Positions 25,101 to 40,182 of a stretch of DNA of 64,000 bases are shown piece by piece. Each line of letters starts with the position of its first letter. The first letter of the stretch is position 1. This stretch comes from Hofstenia miamia (taxonomy: Eukaryota > Xenacoelomorpha > Acoela): NCBI GenBank assembly GCA_004352715.1, contig SCFE01000015.1, positions 2,413,798 through 2,477,797 of the forward strand, given 5' to 3'. Position numbers and translations under genes: made by a program. Below the pieces are notes generated by a model. That model saw only the letters and a program-made list of their open reading frames with translations, had not been told where the DNA came from and ran no database searches.

Positions 25101-28100
25101 GTCAAAAGGATCAAGATCCAACTTGCGAGTGAGCAAGCGACTGAACAGGAGGAGATCGCAGCATTGGAAGTAGAGAGACAGGGATTTTCAAATTTCTTCA
25201 TAGGTTTAGAAGAAATTGGTCTAAAATTTCGTCAAAAAGGGTTGTAGCCTAATAAATACAAAAAGCAGCTCAGGGTAAAGTTTGAAGAAATATCATTGTT
25301 TCTGTAATCAAAAATGGTATGCTTTTTAATAAATTTATGGACATAAATATTGGAGTATCCTTCTACGATACAAAATTCTAAATACCTAAAAAATGTATCA
25401 AATCATAAATGTATACAATAGGGCAAATTATTGCTTTAAATTCACTGAAATGGAATTAATTTTTTTGATCCTCATGCAATTTAGATGCATATGACATAAC
25501 TATGCTTAAGTATTTGAAAATCATCGCAAAATTTGGGAATGAATTTTTTCTAATGCATTAAAAACAAATCAAACGGTGGAAATATTAATAAACTCAAATT
25601 TGCACATCTGCTGAAACGGGAATTCTAGCGAATCGAAATCAACTTTGAAGTAAATTTAAAAGGATACATTAATAATTCAATGAAGTTTAGCATTTCATTT
25701 TTCATAAACGACATTATGCAAAAATCAGAGAACCATTCAAAGCAACTTAAGTAAGACATGGACAACATTTACTATATTTATAGAATGCACTTTATCCAAT
25801 AACCTGATGAAATTGTACTCCCACTGATGAATCAAACAGTACTTCCTTCCACATAGAAGAAGGAAAACCCATCCTTAGGTGATCAAATTTTCACTTGCAG
25901 CTGCTAACAGTCAAGTGGTATCATCAATGCAAATACGTGAAAAGTAATAACGGATTATTAAATAAAACCTTAAATTCATTATAATCAAATTCTAATCGGT
26001 GTGGAAACTCCTAATATAATCTGTTCCTAAATCCGACATTATTGATATTAGTAAACAAAGTAAAATTGTAATTTCTTAATCAATTAAGATAATAAATGAT
26101 AATTCTGTGGAAAACGTATTTAAATTTATCATTCTCTTACTACATCATATAGTTCTCATCATCATGTCTGGAGTTCACAAGTTTTACTCTTCGTTCGTAT
26201 GCTAAGGTGACAAATTAATAAATTGAATCAAGACATAAACCTCTAGTTTTCATAAAAAATGAAATTGGAGTAGATGGAATTATTTACTTCAATACACGAG
26301 TTCATAAAGACAAAGCATCACTGATCAAAGAATGTATATAGGCGAGGAATTAAGGAAAAGAAAAATAGTTAAATACAATAAAATGGAGGAGTTTTCCGCC
26401 AGGCAATCAAATACAATCTCTCTCTATCGAGGGAATTAATTAAAAAATCCAAAATGAGATTTTTACTTCAACTGCTAAATGAGTCTAACGCCAACTCAAC
26501 AGTGCACACACTCAAGGGGTTACTTACACTTTTTCAAAATAAATTATTGAAAAACTCACCGTTTTTTAGGTTTAAGATGTCTGCACTCCTGAATGTCAAT
26601 CATTAAACGATAATCCACCCGACTGACGTCATCGGCACTAGCGCCTTTGTTTTGAAAGTTCATGCTAAACACATTGGCATTAAAGAAGGTTGCAAATTAT
26701 ATGTGTGGGAGGCATATTTGCAATAGACAAATAAATTTTCGATAACAGTTAGAGTAAAACGTTTCCAGGGCGCAGCGTTGATTGCAACAGGAAATGAAAA
26801 TGAAATTTTAGATAAGGAGCGGAAATTCTTCGAATACCATTGCCAAAAAGTAATGTTTAAGACATGACGAGAATATTGAGTCAAAAACTACAAATGTCAG
26901 GATATAACACAGTCAGCGAAAGTTTCTAAATAATATAATTGCATTGATTGGGGAGTAGAGTTAGGGTTAAGGTTAGAGTTTAATACCCATTTTATGACGT
27001 CACTCAAACTGGGTCCCCTAAAGTACAATAACGCCCTTTTCAAAATGATAATATTCATTTATAGCTCATTTAAGTAGGTAAATATACCAACTACATTTTA
27101 CTGAATAGCTCAATGATAACTAGTATAAAAGGAAACAGAAATAGTACAATAGTGTAAAAAATATATTTTAAATTTTGAATATCTCATTGTAGAATCATAA
27201 AGAATCCTAGATAAAAAAATATCAGAGTTGGGATAGGTTGGTTTGGTTGCACAAATAAAGTTATGCATTTTCATATTTTTGCTATTGTAAGTGAAATAAA
27301 TTTAATACACACAAATCGACATTTTCATTTGATATTTTATAACTGTGAATTTGTGTTATAGTGAATAATACTTACAAATTATAGGTTTTGAATAAAGTAG
27401 ACATAAAAACGATTTCAATAGAAATTTCAAAAATAAAATATTTGTCAGTCTACTTTTCTTACACAATGTTATTAGTTCGGTGTCCTTGCTAATATTTTGT
27501 TTTTAGTTAACACTGAAATAAGAGTATTTAATAAAAAAATTGTGATAAGGCTATCTAACAATTTCATATAAAATGATACGTTAATATACATTGATGTTGA
27601 ATGTAGTATCCCATTAAATATTTAAAGTAGACTTCTGAAAATGGGAACTCTAACTCGCGAGTTCGAGTCGAGTTACAAATATGTTTAGATGTAATTACAT
27701 ATAACTATCCTACTCTATATAAATGTACGACAGAAATACAACATGTTAAATTAAATGAGAAAAACCAAGCCTGATGACTCGCAATTTGAGATATATAAGT
27801 AAAGAAAAATAGATCTCATTCAAGATAATTTCGAGTACACGAAATGTCGAGTTGAGGTTTCCGCCACTCAAACTCGACTCTCAGGGCCCTAACGTAAAGG
27901 CATTAAAATTTAGTGACCCTACTATTTGGCTCAAGATTATTATCAGATTGATTAATAAATGCTTTTCCGCCTTCATGTTTAACATTGAATTGTACTATAA
28001 CTAAAACGTGGAGAATTTCCTGTTTAATCTGATCATTAAATAAAAAATGGATATAGTTGCATTAAATATCTCATAAAATAAGTTGATACTCCAGGAAACC

Positions 28101-31100
28101 AATTCCCTCTTAGTTTAGTGATAACGTGCGCTATTAAAAACACTTTGGAATGGATCGTATTTACTATTCTGGTTTGCATTACAATGATATCGTAGTTGAA
28201 AATGATGGAGCAAAGAATGACTTGAAAATCATTATGCTTCCTAATTCGACACAATCCAGTTCTTGTCAAAAATTGAGGCATTGGGGAAACAATTACTTTA
28301 CGAACTTTGCTCATTGAATATCAGCATACAAAATTTTCTATTAACAGATCATCATACTAATAGAATATTTTAAGAGTTATTTTGAAAGATAAATGATAAA
28401 TCTCAAGCAAATAAGAAACCACCTAAAATTGACCAAAACAAAGACAAATTAATGCGTGCTTGAAAAACGAATTTATAGCTTGGGTGATCGAATAAATATA
28501 ACTGCCAGCATATTGATACATATACACTTTGAAATGACGAGCTCGAACATGGGGAATAACTTTTTTAGACAGCATAAATAATACAAATCAATCGAATTAC
28601 ATTTATACAAAAAGTTCTATAAAAGATAAGGAACCTATCATGAAATTTAAGATGATAACGACGTAATTAAACAGAGCAGCGAATTAAATCTAACGAGTCT
28701 ACAAAGTACTTTTTCACATTGAAACACCAAAATAGGAAAAATTATTGCAATTAGAGTAACATTGCAAGGCTGAAGTTCAAAGAAGACTTCAATCTAGAAA
28801 ATAGTATAAATGGGTTGGGGCTTGAACGCCCATTAACCTCTACAACTGATTACGGCCACGTATGTTTGCTCATTGCAGATTAATTTTGACTTATCATTCC
28901 AAATTATTTGCAATGAGCTTGCCTTCATAAAGTCTGTGCTATATGGAGATCTATCAAAATTTATTTCATAAACAACAATGAAGGCGTGAGAATATTTAGA
29001 GGCATCGTCATAGGAAATGAAGATGGGTCTACTATTATCAGCCAGAAACCCAATAACAGTATGGAGTGGATCGCAAGCAAAGCAGAAATTCACAACGCCA
29101 AAAAATGAAAAAGTACCTGGTTAAACGTACATAAGATTAACACTGCAAGATAGTGATTTGCTGGCCAGAAATAAATCCAAATTTCAAAATGTAATATGGC
29201 ATCTGATGACTACAGATAACTGGGCTTTAAAAAACGAATAACAAATTAAGATTTGAGTTGCAGAACAACTCAGATCTCGCAATTTTCTACTATCTTGCAT
29301 TGCTTAAAAATGGTTTGCGAAGTTAGTAAATTTCAACGATTGAAGAAGTGAAAGGAGCAGTAAACGTTTTTACATGCCAATCAAATCCATTTTCTGAAGA
29401 GAATACGAAAACTTATAAACCACAGAACAAATCACATTGGAAACAAATAGAATATATAGTTAAATGTCCTTGATGTCAAATTGAAAGCACTCATAAATAA
29501 AATTGAATTTCATACTTTAAAACAAACTGTAAAGAAATGTCAAGACAAACTACAAGAGCTCTACAATTCTATTAGAAACGGTCGTTTAGGCCAGCAAACA
29601 GTTCAAAGCACAGTAAATTGAAAATACATTTTTTGCTTTTAAATAAATTTAATTAAATTAAATCAATTGAAATATGTGGTATTCATATTTTAATGTATAA
29701 ACACAGAAATTTTGTTTCATTTTTAAAACCAAAATTTTAAAACTGCTTTTGATAAGCAACAGAGTATAGAAATGTAAAAGGAAAATAGCAAAGATCCACT
29801 CACAGATTAGGCTATACATCAGCGACTTTCGAAAGTCTAATGTTAGGCAATAGCATAGAATATCACCCGACCACATTTTATATTGAGTGTCAGGTATTTC
29901 TGAAATAAAGGATAATTCAAAAATTGCTGCACCATCATTTTTAACATAAATCACCTGAAAGGGCTTAAAAATATGCTTAAAGTAATTTAGGGTTTAGCTA
30001 AGAATTAATTAGTGAAACAAATTCATTCGCATACACATAGACGGTAATGCATGCATTTCAGAAGCTATTGATTTATAAAACAGTTTCATTATTTGTCCAT
30101 GACTCACCAGAAAAAATGACAGGATATTATCCGCATACTGGTAAATTAGCCTGAGAAAGCTTAACACCTTTTATTGGATCATTCAATTTTTTAATTTCAC
30201 AAATAATTATATTGACCAAAAAGACAATTTGGGTGCTGACATTAATGAAAAAGGTACTTTATAAAAACTGTTGGAAAAATAAAGTAAACAATAGTAAAAA
30301 TCATGATATAATTGTTAGTCTTTAAAATTTCTTTTAACAAAAATTAAGTATTAATGCATGAATTAAATTTTCGGATCACCTAAAGATGTGCCCCCCAAAG
30401 CTTTGAGGGGGCATATCTTCAGGTGGAAAATCCTGGGGGGAATATCTTCAGGTGGAAAATTGTAAGAAAACTAAATATGTCTTTTATTTTACCCTAACCC
30501 TAAACCCTAACCCACATGCTTTTACTGTTGAAGCAAATAAATAAGGTTAGGGTTAGGTTATCTTCAGGCGGAAAAAGTTGGGGGGAAATATCTTCAGGTC
30601 GAAAATCTTGGGGGGGAATATCTTCAGGTGGAAAAAGTCGGGGTGGGGCATATCTTCAGGTGATCCAAATTTTCAGATTAAGCTGCTTATGAAGAAGCAA
30701 TAGTTTTAAAAATGCACCCAATGTCTTACCCAATTAGAATGTTAATCTATCTGAAAAACAGTCCAAATTTAAAGTGGACTGTAAACCATAATAATTAATT
30801 TAAAATCCCTATTTACAAAGTTGGAGCAAGGAAAATATGGGAAGTTCAATAAATTATGCCTGAATGATGAGTAATGATCATGTTAGATGATTATTCGCAT
30901 AGTAAACATGACATTCACATGATACAAAACGTCATTTACATTACATACGTTTAGTATAGAATAGTGCAAAGTAACAAGTTAAAATATAAGAAGAGCTATA
31001 AGAAAAACATAACTGTGTACCTTGGAAGAACGGAGTTAGATATTAGGCTATTATAATATTAGTCACGTTGGATAAATATTCGCGCGAAGGTGATAGCAGC

Positions 31101-34100
31101 GCGAATTGCAGACAAGGAAAAGGCGTCAAACAACCAACGCTCAGCTGAGACATTTAGTGTAAATTCTTGACCATTAAACAATGAATGTCATAAATTGGCT
31201 ACCGCGTTAAATATTAGAAGACAACTATACACTACAGAAATTCTTTGTTTGCTGGAAAACGTTTCCATTAAATGCTGTTAAACAAACATATAATATACAG
31301 GATATCATAAAGTCCTGATGCAGTGGGATCAGACTTGTAAACGAGCGGAGCCTGAGAAACAACGAGCCCAAAATGAGACTTTATTAAACCAAGCAAATTT
31401 ATAGTTCTATTTGTTAATTTGATTATGCAGATTTTTCTTATTTTTTTTATTCAATATACCTTTTTTATAATCTTATTGAAAGGTTCTAGTTGGGAAGGCG
31501 AGTCAAGCCGAAAATATTCAAAAGTAAAACCAGCTGAGCTGAAAAATTTCGGCTCGTTGAAAAGTCTGAGTGGGATTAACATACAGTTAATTCGTTATTC
31601 TCTAGATGCAGCCGTTCGATCTGGGTAGGGTAACATATAATTTTGGAAAAGTAATATAATTTTATTAATAAAAAATCTACGCATTTTGGAAAAGATATAT
31701 AAATTGAAAAGTGAAATCAAAGTCATTAAACTGACAAGAAAACATGAAAGAGAAGGCTTTGCAAAATTATATTTTATCTCAAAATAATCACCAGTTGCAA
31801 TCTAAGTTAGCAATTCAAAGTCTTCATTTTTCGTAGCAACTACTACATCGAGAAAACATCAAGGAAAGTGGGTAAACCAATGCAAACCCTGATAATGGGC
31901 AACAAACGATGGAGACTTAAATAATCAATATCGAGATGCGTAACGATCAGAAAGGAGATTGCACTAGCAAAACAAAGAACAGTAATTTAGCAAGCAGTGA
32001 TATTTCACGTAGTGAAAAAATTAGACTTCTTTAAATTATTCAAACTTTTTCACAATTACATTTATTTACCGAATAAAATAAATTGCAAAAATATATCCAC
32101 TAAACAATACATACATTAATGTCTTAAAAGGTTTTGCAGATTACCTGAAGCAAAGAATTTTCGTCATATTTTTACCTCAACAACACGGAGATTGACGGAT
32201 ATGGAAAAAACGAGCAAAATTAGCATACATTTTGCTATGTATGAGAAGATGAAAGCCGCACTGGTTTTAATGCATTTTGTTCAACCTTCAATACAAAACC
32301 CGGCAATAATAATGGCAGTGGTTTGATACGCAAAATTTTGACAGCCGAAAAACGAAGCTGTGCGGACTATGTATACATTTAAACTGTCATTAAAAGTGTA
32401 ATACATTGTGAAAATCTAGGTCACAACACACAGATTCTGAGAACAGACAACGATTAAAAATTAAAAAACTTCAGCAGAATCAAGATGTTCATTCAAATGA
32501 AATGCTTACTTAAACTTTAACAATTACATGGTATGTGCAAGTGCGCTAGAAAAGGGACATAATCGACTTCCCAAATAACTTATCACACAAGCAAGAATTG
32601 CTTCCTCGTTTAGGAGAGATAATCTAAGAACATTTGAAACTAACCTAATTAATCTTACGCAGCTTATGTCTTCTGAGGCTAGGATCTATATGCAAGCCTT
32701 AAGTTTAGAATTTATTAGACAGATAAGACAAAAACTACATAAATTATCAAAACAATAAAAAGGACAACAATGAATTACAGATGATAAAGAAATTTTGCGC
32801 CTTAACGATACAACATTTGGACGATTATGCAATTTGTAATCTAAAAACATTTAATAAAAAAGTAAAAATTATCACCCAGATTATGCTACATTTGACATAA
32901 AGATGGCAATGAAGCAATCGCTTGTGGATAAATGAAGTAGAGTTAAAATAGTGATTTTGGGTGTAAAATAAATAAAATACGAGAACATTACCGCTTCATT
33001 AAACTACAGTAACTTCAATTTAAATGATAACAGCTGGCACAGAAACAAAGTTTATGCGTGTTAGACAGCCAGTTGAGAAATAATCTAGCTATTTCAATAA
33101 TACAGATGGAATCACTGTTATATGGATAATTGAGACTCCTTACTGTGTAAGGAAATAAAACCAAACATGTTATTACTCCTCACATAATGCAACAGTCTAA
33201 AAGCCCAGAATCCTAGACATAAATTAGAATAATTGCTCCAGTATTCCTCATACCCAATTGAAATATGTTACTGTTCATCAACACAAATTGGTATTTACTT
33301 CAGAAATTGTAAACTGTTCGATAGAAGAGGCACTTAAGAAACATCTTAGGCCTGTTTTACAGCAACAATCATCTCTGTAAAATTTACAGGTTAACCAAAA
33401 TTGTTTTAGAAGCTTAAGCAAACTTTGGATTCATTACAACTAAATATATTGTACAAATTCGTCTTAGAACAGATATGTTTTCACTTAAGTTCAATGCCAC
33501 GGAATTGGGAAAGTTGACTTTGTTTGCAAAGCGAAGGCGGAAGGTTTCCATAGAAGCTTCGCAGAGTTCGAACGCGAATATCGAAGGCATTCGATATTTC
33601 GAGTGTGAGATGACAAAATTCATTTCGTTTTGCAATATACGGATTAAGAACTACTTGGTGTTTACATAATATTAATACAATGACACCTACACATAACAAT
33701 ACATTTGAATTGAAAGAATCAAATCAAACAGTGTCTACAGTATAAGAAAATGTATCATAAAACGTCAGTACGATAGCAATAATTTTGAATACGAGCATTT
33801 TATATAGCTTCAACCGCCGTTATTTTTTTTGATATTTCCCTTTTAAATTGAAAAGGAAAGTCGAAGTTGTTAAAATATTCAAAGCTTCAACATTCGAAGG
33901 TCAAAATTAAGCAACGAAGTTTAGAAGTAATGCTAGTAGGTTGGCACTGCGCAGAGCAACACTTTTCAGAGAATGCAACAAAAATATACATTTACAATAT
34001 TGTCTAAATTTAACCTCCTTTCTATTAATAAACGTGACATAGTTTACTTTTGGTCAAAGTATGTTCATTCTTTCTATAGGAAAGAAAAAAGATATCTAAC

Positions 34101-37100
34101 AAATCATAATTCATTCCCAATAGAAAAATCTCAAAATCTGAAAGAAACAATTCGAATGTTAGAATAAATTGCCATTTGCCTATAGTTGATTAATATTCGA
34201 AATTATATATCAAATAATTAACCGCGGGAAATGTTGCGCAACTAAAGTCCAAAAATGGCAATTTCTAAATGGGATGATATGATTTTGTGAATTATAGTAT
34301 TATTTAGATCGATGATGATAGTATTTTTTTAACAGAACAATTTTTTTTGAGATATCGACCAAACAAACTGAAAAAAATAGATTATGTGAGTGATTAAGAG
34401 ATGTGATCATAAATGGTTTACCTGGTAACCCAGTTATTACGATCAGTTTCGTTTTGGGCTCTAAAGACAATGTCGTCTTCGTGAGAATTGGACTGAAGAT
34501 GAAAACAGTTAGACTCTCCCAGTACACTAGGGTGTAGATGCCTAACAAGTGAACCTTGTCGATCGTGTAGATAGATGAATCCTTCGGGTGCAATGCCAAC
34601 TGGATGAGTTGCCAGAAGAGACTCGTGAGATTGTGACAGCCAACTCGGTCTAAATTATTTTACTCAGCAACTATAAAAAACATCGAGTAGCCAATAGGCA
34701 ATATCTACTAGATTTTTAAAGATAATCTTAAAACACGATGGATAACAATATGTGATTTGTACCAAAGGAAATTTAGTCTTATAGCTTTCAAACTTTGAAA
34801 TTCTGCAACTATTGGCTATTTAGCGCAATGGAAAGAATGTGTAACTTTAGTACACGCCGTAAAGCAACCCTAAAAAAGCAGCAATTTTGATCCTGATGAA
34901 GTGAAAAAGAACCTTTAAAAATTTCTCGAACAAAAGTTTAAAACATTATTGAAACAAACGGTGATCATATTGATTATAGAAGCTATTCATATTTGTTATT
35001 TACTAATTGGAAAATTAAAATAAAGAGCCATTAGAGGTTTAAATGCCATTCTGTTACAATTAATGCCTATATGTGTTGAAACGGTCGCAGAGATCTGAAA
35101 TTAACTTTTACACAATCGATGAAACACTTCAATAAACGTCTACCCGAAAGTATTGAGTGTTGGTTTGTTTGACAACAAGACGCAAAAGTATACATGCGCT
35201 GAATACAAGAATAATATTCATTCTTCGTCTTTGAGAACAATTATGTTCTTGTCTTTCTAGTGCCAAAATTCAAAATATCTTGCCATCCTCTTTGGATGTC
35301 ATAAGTGTTGGAACCGTGCCGTGTTTTATTTCGGGCACGTACCCACATTAAAATACGTATGAAATATATTTGTTATTTTGATTTTCTAAACATATTTTGC
35401 ATACTATAATCATAATAAATTTGGTTTTTTGAAAAATGTGTTAAACTATTAAAACAATTTGAACCAAAAACATTTCATTCATACAGGTTTAATCTAAGAT
35501 ACCTTTTACATTCAACGAAAAATTTGTAGATTTTTGTGCAGCGTCGGGCTCGTGCTTGAAAATTAGTTTAAACTTCGTGCCGTGCTCGTGCCTAACTGCG
35601 TCTTTTCGTGCCTTGCTAGTGCCGAAAAATCAAGGCCCGGTTAAAATACTGTACGGCATTACTTTAAGAAAGCCTTCAAGTTCCAAATAGATGCTCACTA
35701 CAATAATACAAATAAGTTTTGTGTTTCCTGCCACCCATGGATTTGTGGCCAATGCATAGATGTGCATCGAGTCACAGTTGTTTGCAAAGACTGAGGACTG
35801 GACTTATATTTTAGATATACAATACACATTTTCTTTTAAGATTCTTAATACCATTAATTTACATGTATGTTGAATAGTACGCATTTATAAATAAATAACT
35901 AAAAGTATTTAACGTACATACGCATTTATTTAAAAATAATTTTATTAATGAGCAAAAATGGTTTAAAGTAGGTAGCAGTCAAAATGACGGCCTTGGCGGT
36001 TAAAAGAAATTTTTTCTTCGTTGCTTTTAGTGTAAATAATTGTGTTAAGTAGCTTGTAAAGTTTACAGAATTAATGGTACGTATTCTATTCTAGTTCTGA
36101 AATCAAAAAATTTTCAATAGCATGAAAAAAGTTCTAATTTACCTACGGGACAATGTAATATATTCAAAGTTGCATGTGGGTTGGAAGATTCATTAAGTTC
36201 GGATCACATTTTGATTTTCATTTGGACGTGCACTGGCTTGCGCAATTTACGATAAAAAATGATTTTTGCTTTCCCTGTTACCTTAATGAATTGGACCTGA
36301 TAATAAAATTGGTCGGCTCACTAAAATATGCTAGGCTGACGTTGAACTATCTGTAACTTTGGCTATGTAAACATACTGAAATGTCTCATTTTAATTACTG
36401 TTGCACGTGATACGAATACAATGCCTTTAGAAATAGTTTTTAGAAACTTTGCACCTTTAAAAAAATGTTTTGCATTGGTGTTTTGTCTATTTCAGGACAA
36501 ATGTTTTGATGAATAAAAACGTTGTTTGAAGGATATTGTGGGAATTTGATAAAAAATAAGAAACCAGGCAGGGAAAAATTTTGAATGAAATTTGAAAGAA
36601 ACTTTCTTTGTTGTTGATTGAAAAGTTAATTTGTATGGAAATACGAACAAAAGCCACTAAACTAATTTACGCTAAAACATTTATAAAGGAATTAAATTCG
36701 GTCTTGAATTCACATCATACCGCACTTTTCTAATGGAAAACTGCAGAGAAGAATAGAAAGATTTGGGCGCACAGAACGAGACGGAAGCTCTGAATGAATG
36801 GAAAGTGAGAGGGAAATGCTTTAATAACCGGATATTGGATTATATTGACATGAACGATTAATATTAATAACGATTAGGAATCTACGGCGAATAAAAATGT
36901 ATAGCGTTATTATTTATAACGACTGACACTAGAAGCGCACGCAAAAATCTGTAATGCCGTGCGATAGAAAATATACATGTATATAATTGATATGGCGGCA
37001 ACAAATGATTTTTTTCTGATTTGAAATCTAAAATCGAGTGACAAGGCTAAAATCTAAGAATTAATAAAGAATCAACCTGACGCTTAAAATATTCAGAAAT

Positions 37101-40100
37101 TACTGAAAATCAAATATATTGAGATGTTAGTAAATAATCGGTTTTCTTCTGTGTTTTTCACCCACGCTAACGTTCAAAAGTATATTTTTAATAACTTCTG
37201 CCTCTTATGTTTTGTGTGTATGACAATTTTAACCTTTCAAACAATAATACTTCTGATTCAGTGGCGCGTTTAGGGGGAGAAGGGGGGCGACTGCCCCCCC
37301 TTTAGGGCCAACTGCGAACACTTAAGAAAAATGTTCTATTTTCTTGAAAATTGAAAATAGTTCACGTTAATTCAAGATGTTATCATTCGATTTGCTGCTA
37401 AAAACAGGCGATTGCATTTTGTGTACGATTATTTTTGTTCAAAAAACATTGTTTTGCAATTTTTTTCTGTAAAAATGGTTGTAAGCCCCCATTTTAAACA
37501 ACCATTTTAAAAATCCTAAACGCGCCACTGCTCTGATTCACTCTTATCAATACTATTTGACCTGCAAAAATTTAAGAATCATAGAAGAATATCCTCGGCT
37601 CATATTGACTGAATCAATTAAGAATCATTAAGGCTTGCTTCAATTTAATTAATTCTTATAAAAAGAAAGTGTATTGTCAAAAAATTTGAAATAGAAAAAA
37701 GATATATGAAGTAATGCACATCACAGAGGCGGCTAGAGAGGATGCAAACAATTACAAACCAAATTCCTTTGTAACCAATAGAGTGCATCAAATTTTTGTA
37801 TTCAAATTCCATATTGGCGGAATTAAGCAACACGCACCTTCACCAAAATTACAAGAAACACTTCTGTGACTTCTCTAAACCCAGCACAATTTTACGGAAT
37901 TTTAAAATTTCATTGATTTTGGGAAGATTTTTGCATTTGGGATGCTTGATTTTTTTAATTTTATCAAAATATTCAAAAAATTTGACGAGGAGGCACACAT
38001 TCATAATTTCATGTGAAAATTTTGTAATTTACTTAATCCTATATCATTAAAAATAAATTTTTACAAGAACCAACATCGTTTTAAAAAGGTCTTCTCCAAA
38101 ATTGCGACAAGAAATGAATGGAAAATGTTAATTAAACTAAACATTTATCAGATGAATAGCAACACCAAACACTAACACGGTTGCTAGAAAAGTGCAACGA
38201 ACAAAATGTGAGCTTGGCATAAAATACGTATTTTAACAAATTTCATGATTTTTTGAAAAAAACACTGAAAATTAAACCCAAAAACCAAGTATTTTACCTA
38301 TATTATTCACATTATTATTTCAACTAACCCTGAAGGCAACACACAGGCACTACATGCAAGTAGAGTGTGAGTAAAAAAAACGTGATTATAAAAAAACGCT
38401 TTAAATATGCTCTTTTCAAAATTGTTTTTTTTTAAAATTCCATGGATTTCAAAGATGCGTCTTCTTGCAATTTTCAACTTTATAAATTGTCTCAAGAAAT
38501 GAATGAAAATACTCAAAAGTAAACATTAAAGACAATGAAACAAATATAATAAACCAATTCAATCAATTAAATATCAGCGAGCAGATGATGATAAACGAAT
38601 GAGTTTTTAAAACTTTTTCGGCTTCCCGCTGATTCGCGGTTTTTATATTATGTCCACAAAGTGACACATATCAAAGCGATAATTAATAGGTTTCAATATA
38701 TCATTGCAAATGAAAATAGCCAAAAAATAGATTATTTAGATATATTTCATTGATAATCTCTGCAAAAATGCTTTATCTTACAACTGTGGAAACAATGCAT
38801 GGAGAAATCTGAAGTTTGAAACAGGATAAATACAATAAAAAAGCGCTTTAACAATTTTTGAAATTTTTTGAAAAAAATCACTAAGAAATCATTTAAAAAA
38901 AACAAGTGTATAAAACATTATTTTTTCAAAACTTTTTTTCCAGTCAATCTTGCATGCAAACCTTCAAAAACAACTGAAAATGAATTTTTCACATACATAT
39001 ATTGCAGAAGAACAAACATAAATTTAAACAAAGCTAAAATAATAGTTCTACATATAAGCACATACTAAAGTTTAAAAGTGTAAGATAATAAAAAAATAAA
39101 ACCCACATGACGGAGGGTTCTTTAGGATGAACAGTGGGGAAATATCGTGAAGTAAAATGACAGAACAATCTGTAGATTGACTGCAGAGACATACGAGAGT
39201 TTTTGATCAAATGAATTTCATTTTATCGAAAGAACAATGCGCCGAATTGAAAACACACTCTTTCCCTCGCTAACGGTGAACTTTCAGCGAATTACATTAA
39301 ATCAAGGGAAGTAACAAATCATTAGATTGAGCACAATACCCAAACACTAGTACTGGAATTTCCCAAAAATATTACTTTAGAGTGAGTGGCAAGAAATTAA
39401 ATTCTATGCATTTTTGTGCAATGGCGCGATAATAATAAAATACAATATTTACTCTGATAAATCTGCTTTAATTACTGTTGCAGAAACGGAAACAATTAGG
39501 ATAACATTCACCATGTCAACGAATGGAGAAGAAGTCAAGCATTGAGCAGAGAAATGTTTACATGTCTTAAATTTTAACACTAGCTTTTGAGTTTTTCCCA
39601 CCAATGAATGCAATCAAGAAAATGTCCTAATTACTGAAAATCAATATGATATTGTTTATAAAGCGTAACCCATTCACATACCAACTTAACACTCGCTATA
39701 TTTAGACCAATTGTCAATTGTTACATTAATAATTTAAATAAGGATGAAAAATTATTCCAAAATTTTAAAACTTTACTTCTAAAAAGCTGTTTCCAATCTT
39801 GGTATACAGAAAATTAAGGATATGGAAAAATTTATCATCAAAAAGTTATTTGTGTCTTACATTAGCTGATGACAAAAATAATCATAGTTCTTACAGTAGT
39901 TAATTATAGCTCTAGGAACATAATTCCATTAGTGAAAGAAGATGCCAAAAACTATCCTGCTGTTCCAACAGCGGAACTACAAGTAGGATTCGAACGTCAT
40001 AATATGAAATTTAATTGTGATAAAAGCAACATTGAGGTTAGAGCCATGCGCGGTAAAAAACATTAGCACAAAAGCTTCATCACCACCGCATCGCACACCA

Positions 40101-40144
40101 CAATAGAAGAACCACAATATGAAAATAAATAAAATTCCAAAAAA

Positions 40145-40182
<38 letters not shown>

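Larger units (their letters stand above)
20577..26559. other. intron 3 (6.0 kb)
   Basis: Holds repeat family X copies, two hAT-type MITEs, a small perfect hairpin and a purine-rich unrecognised frame, listed separately. The remainder is AT-rich and shows nothing I can support. Confidence 0.6.
26665..34421. other. intron 2 (7.8 kb)
   Basis: Holds the telomere-like element at 30373, the MITE at 31330 and a repeat fragment near 27640-27935, listed separately. A weak TTAGGG-like run (GTTAGGGTTAAGGTTAGAG) is at about 26960. Open frames at 28036, 28833, 29658, 33414 and 33973 have no family signature. Confidence 0.55.

Noticed and set aside
26950-27000. TTAGGG-like run considered as an interstitial telomere
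   Set aside because: Only two imperfect units; no array and no flanking element.
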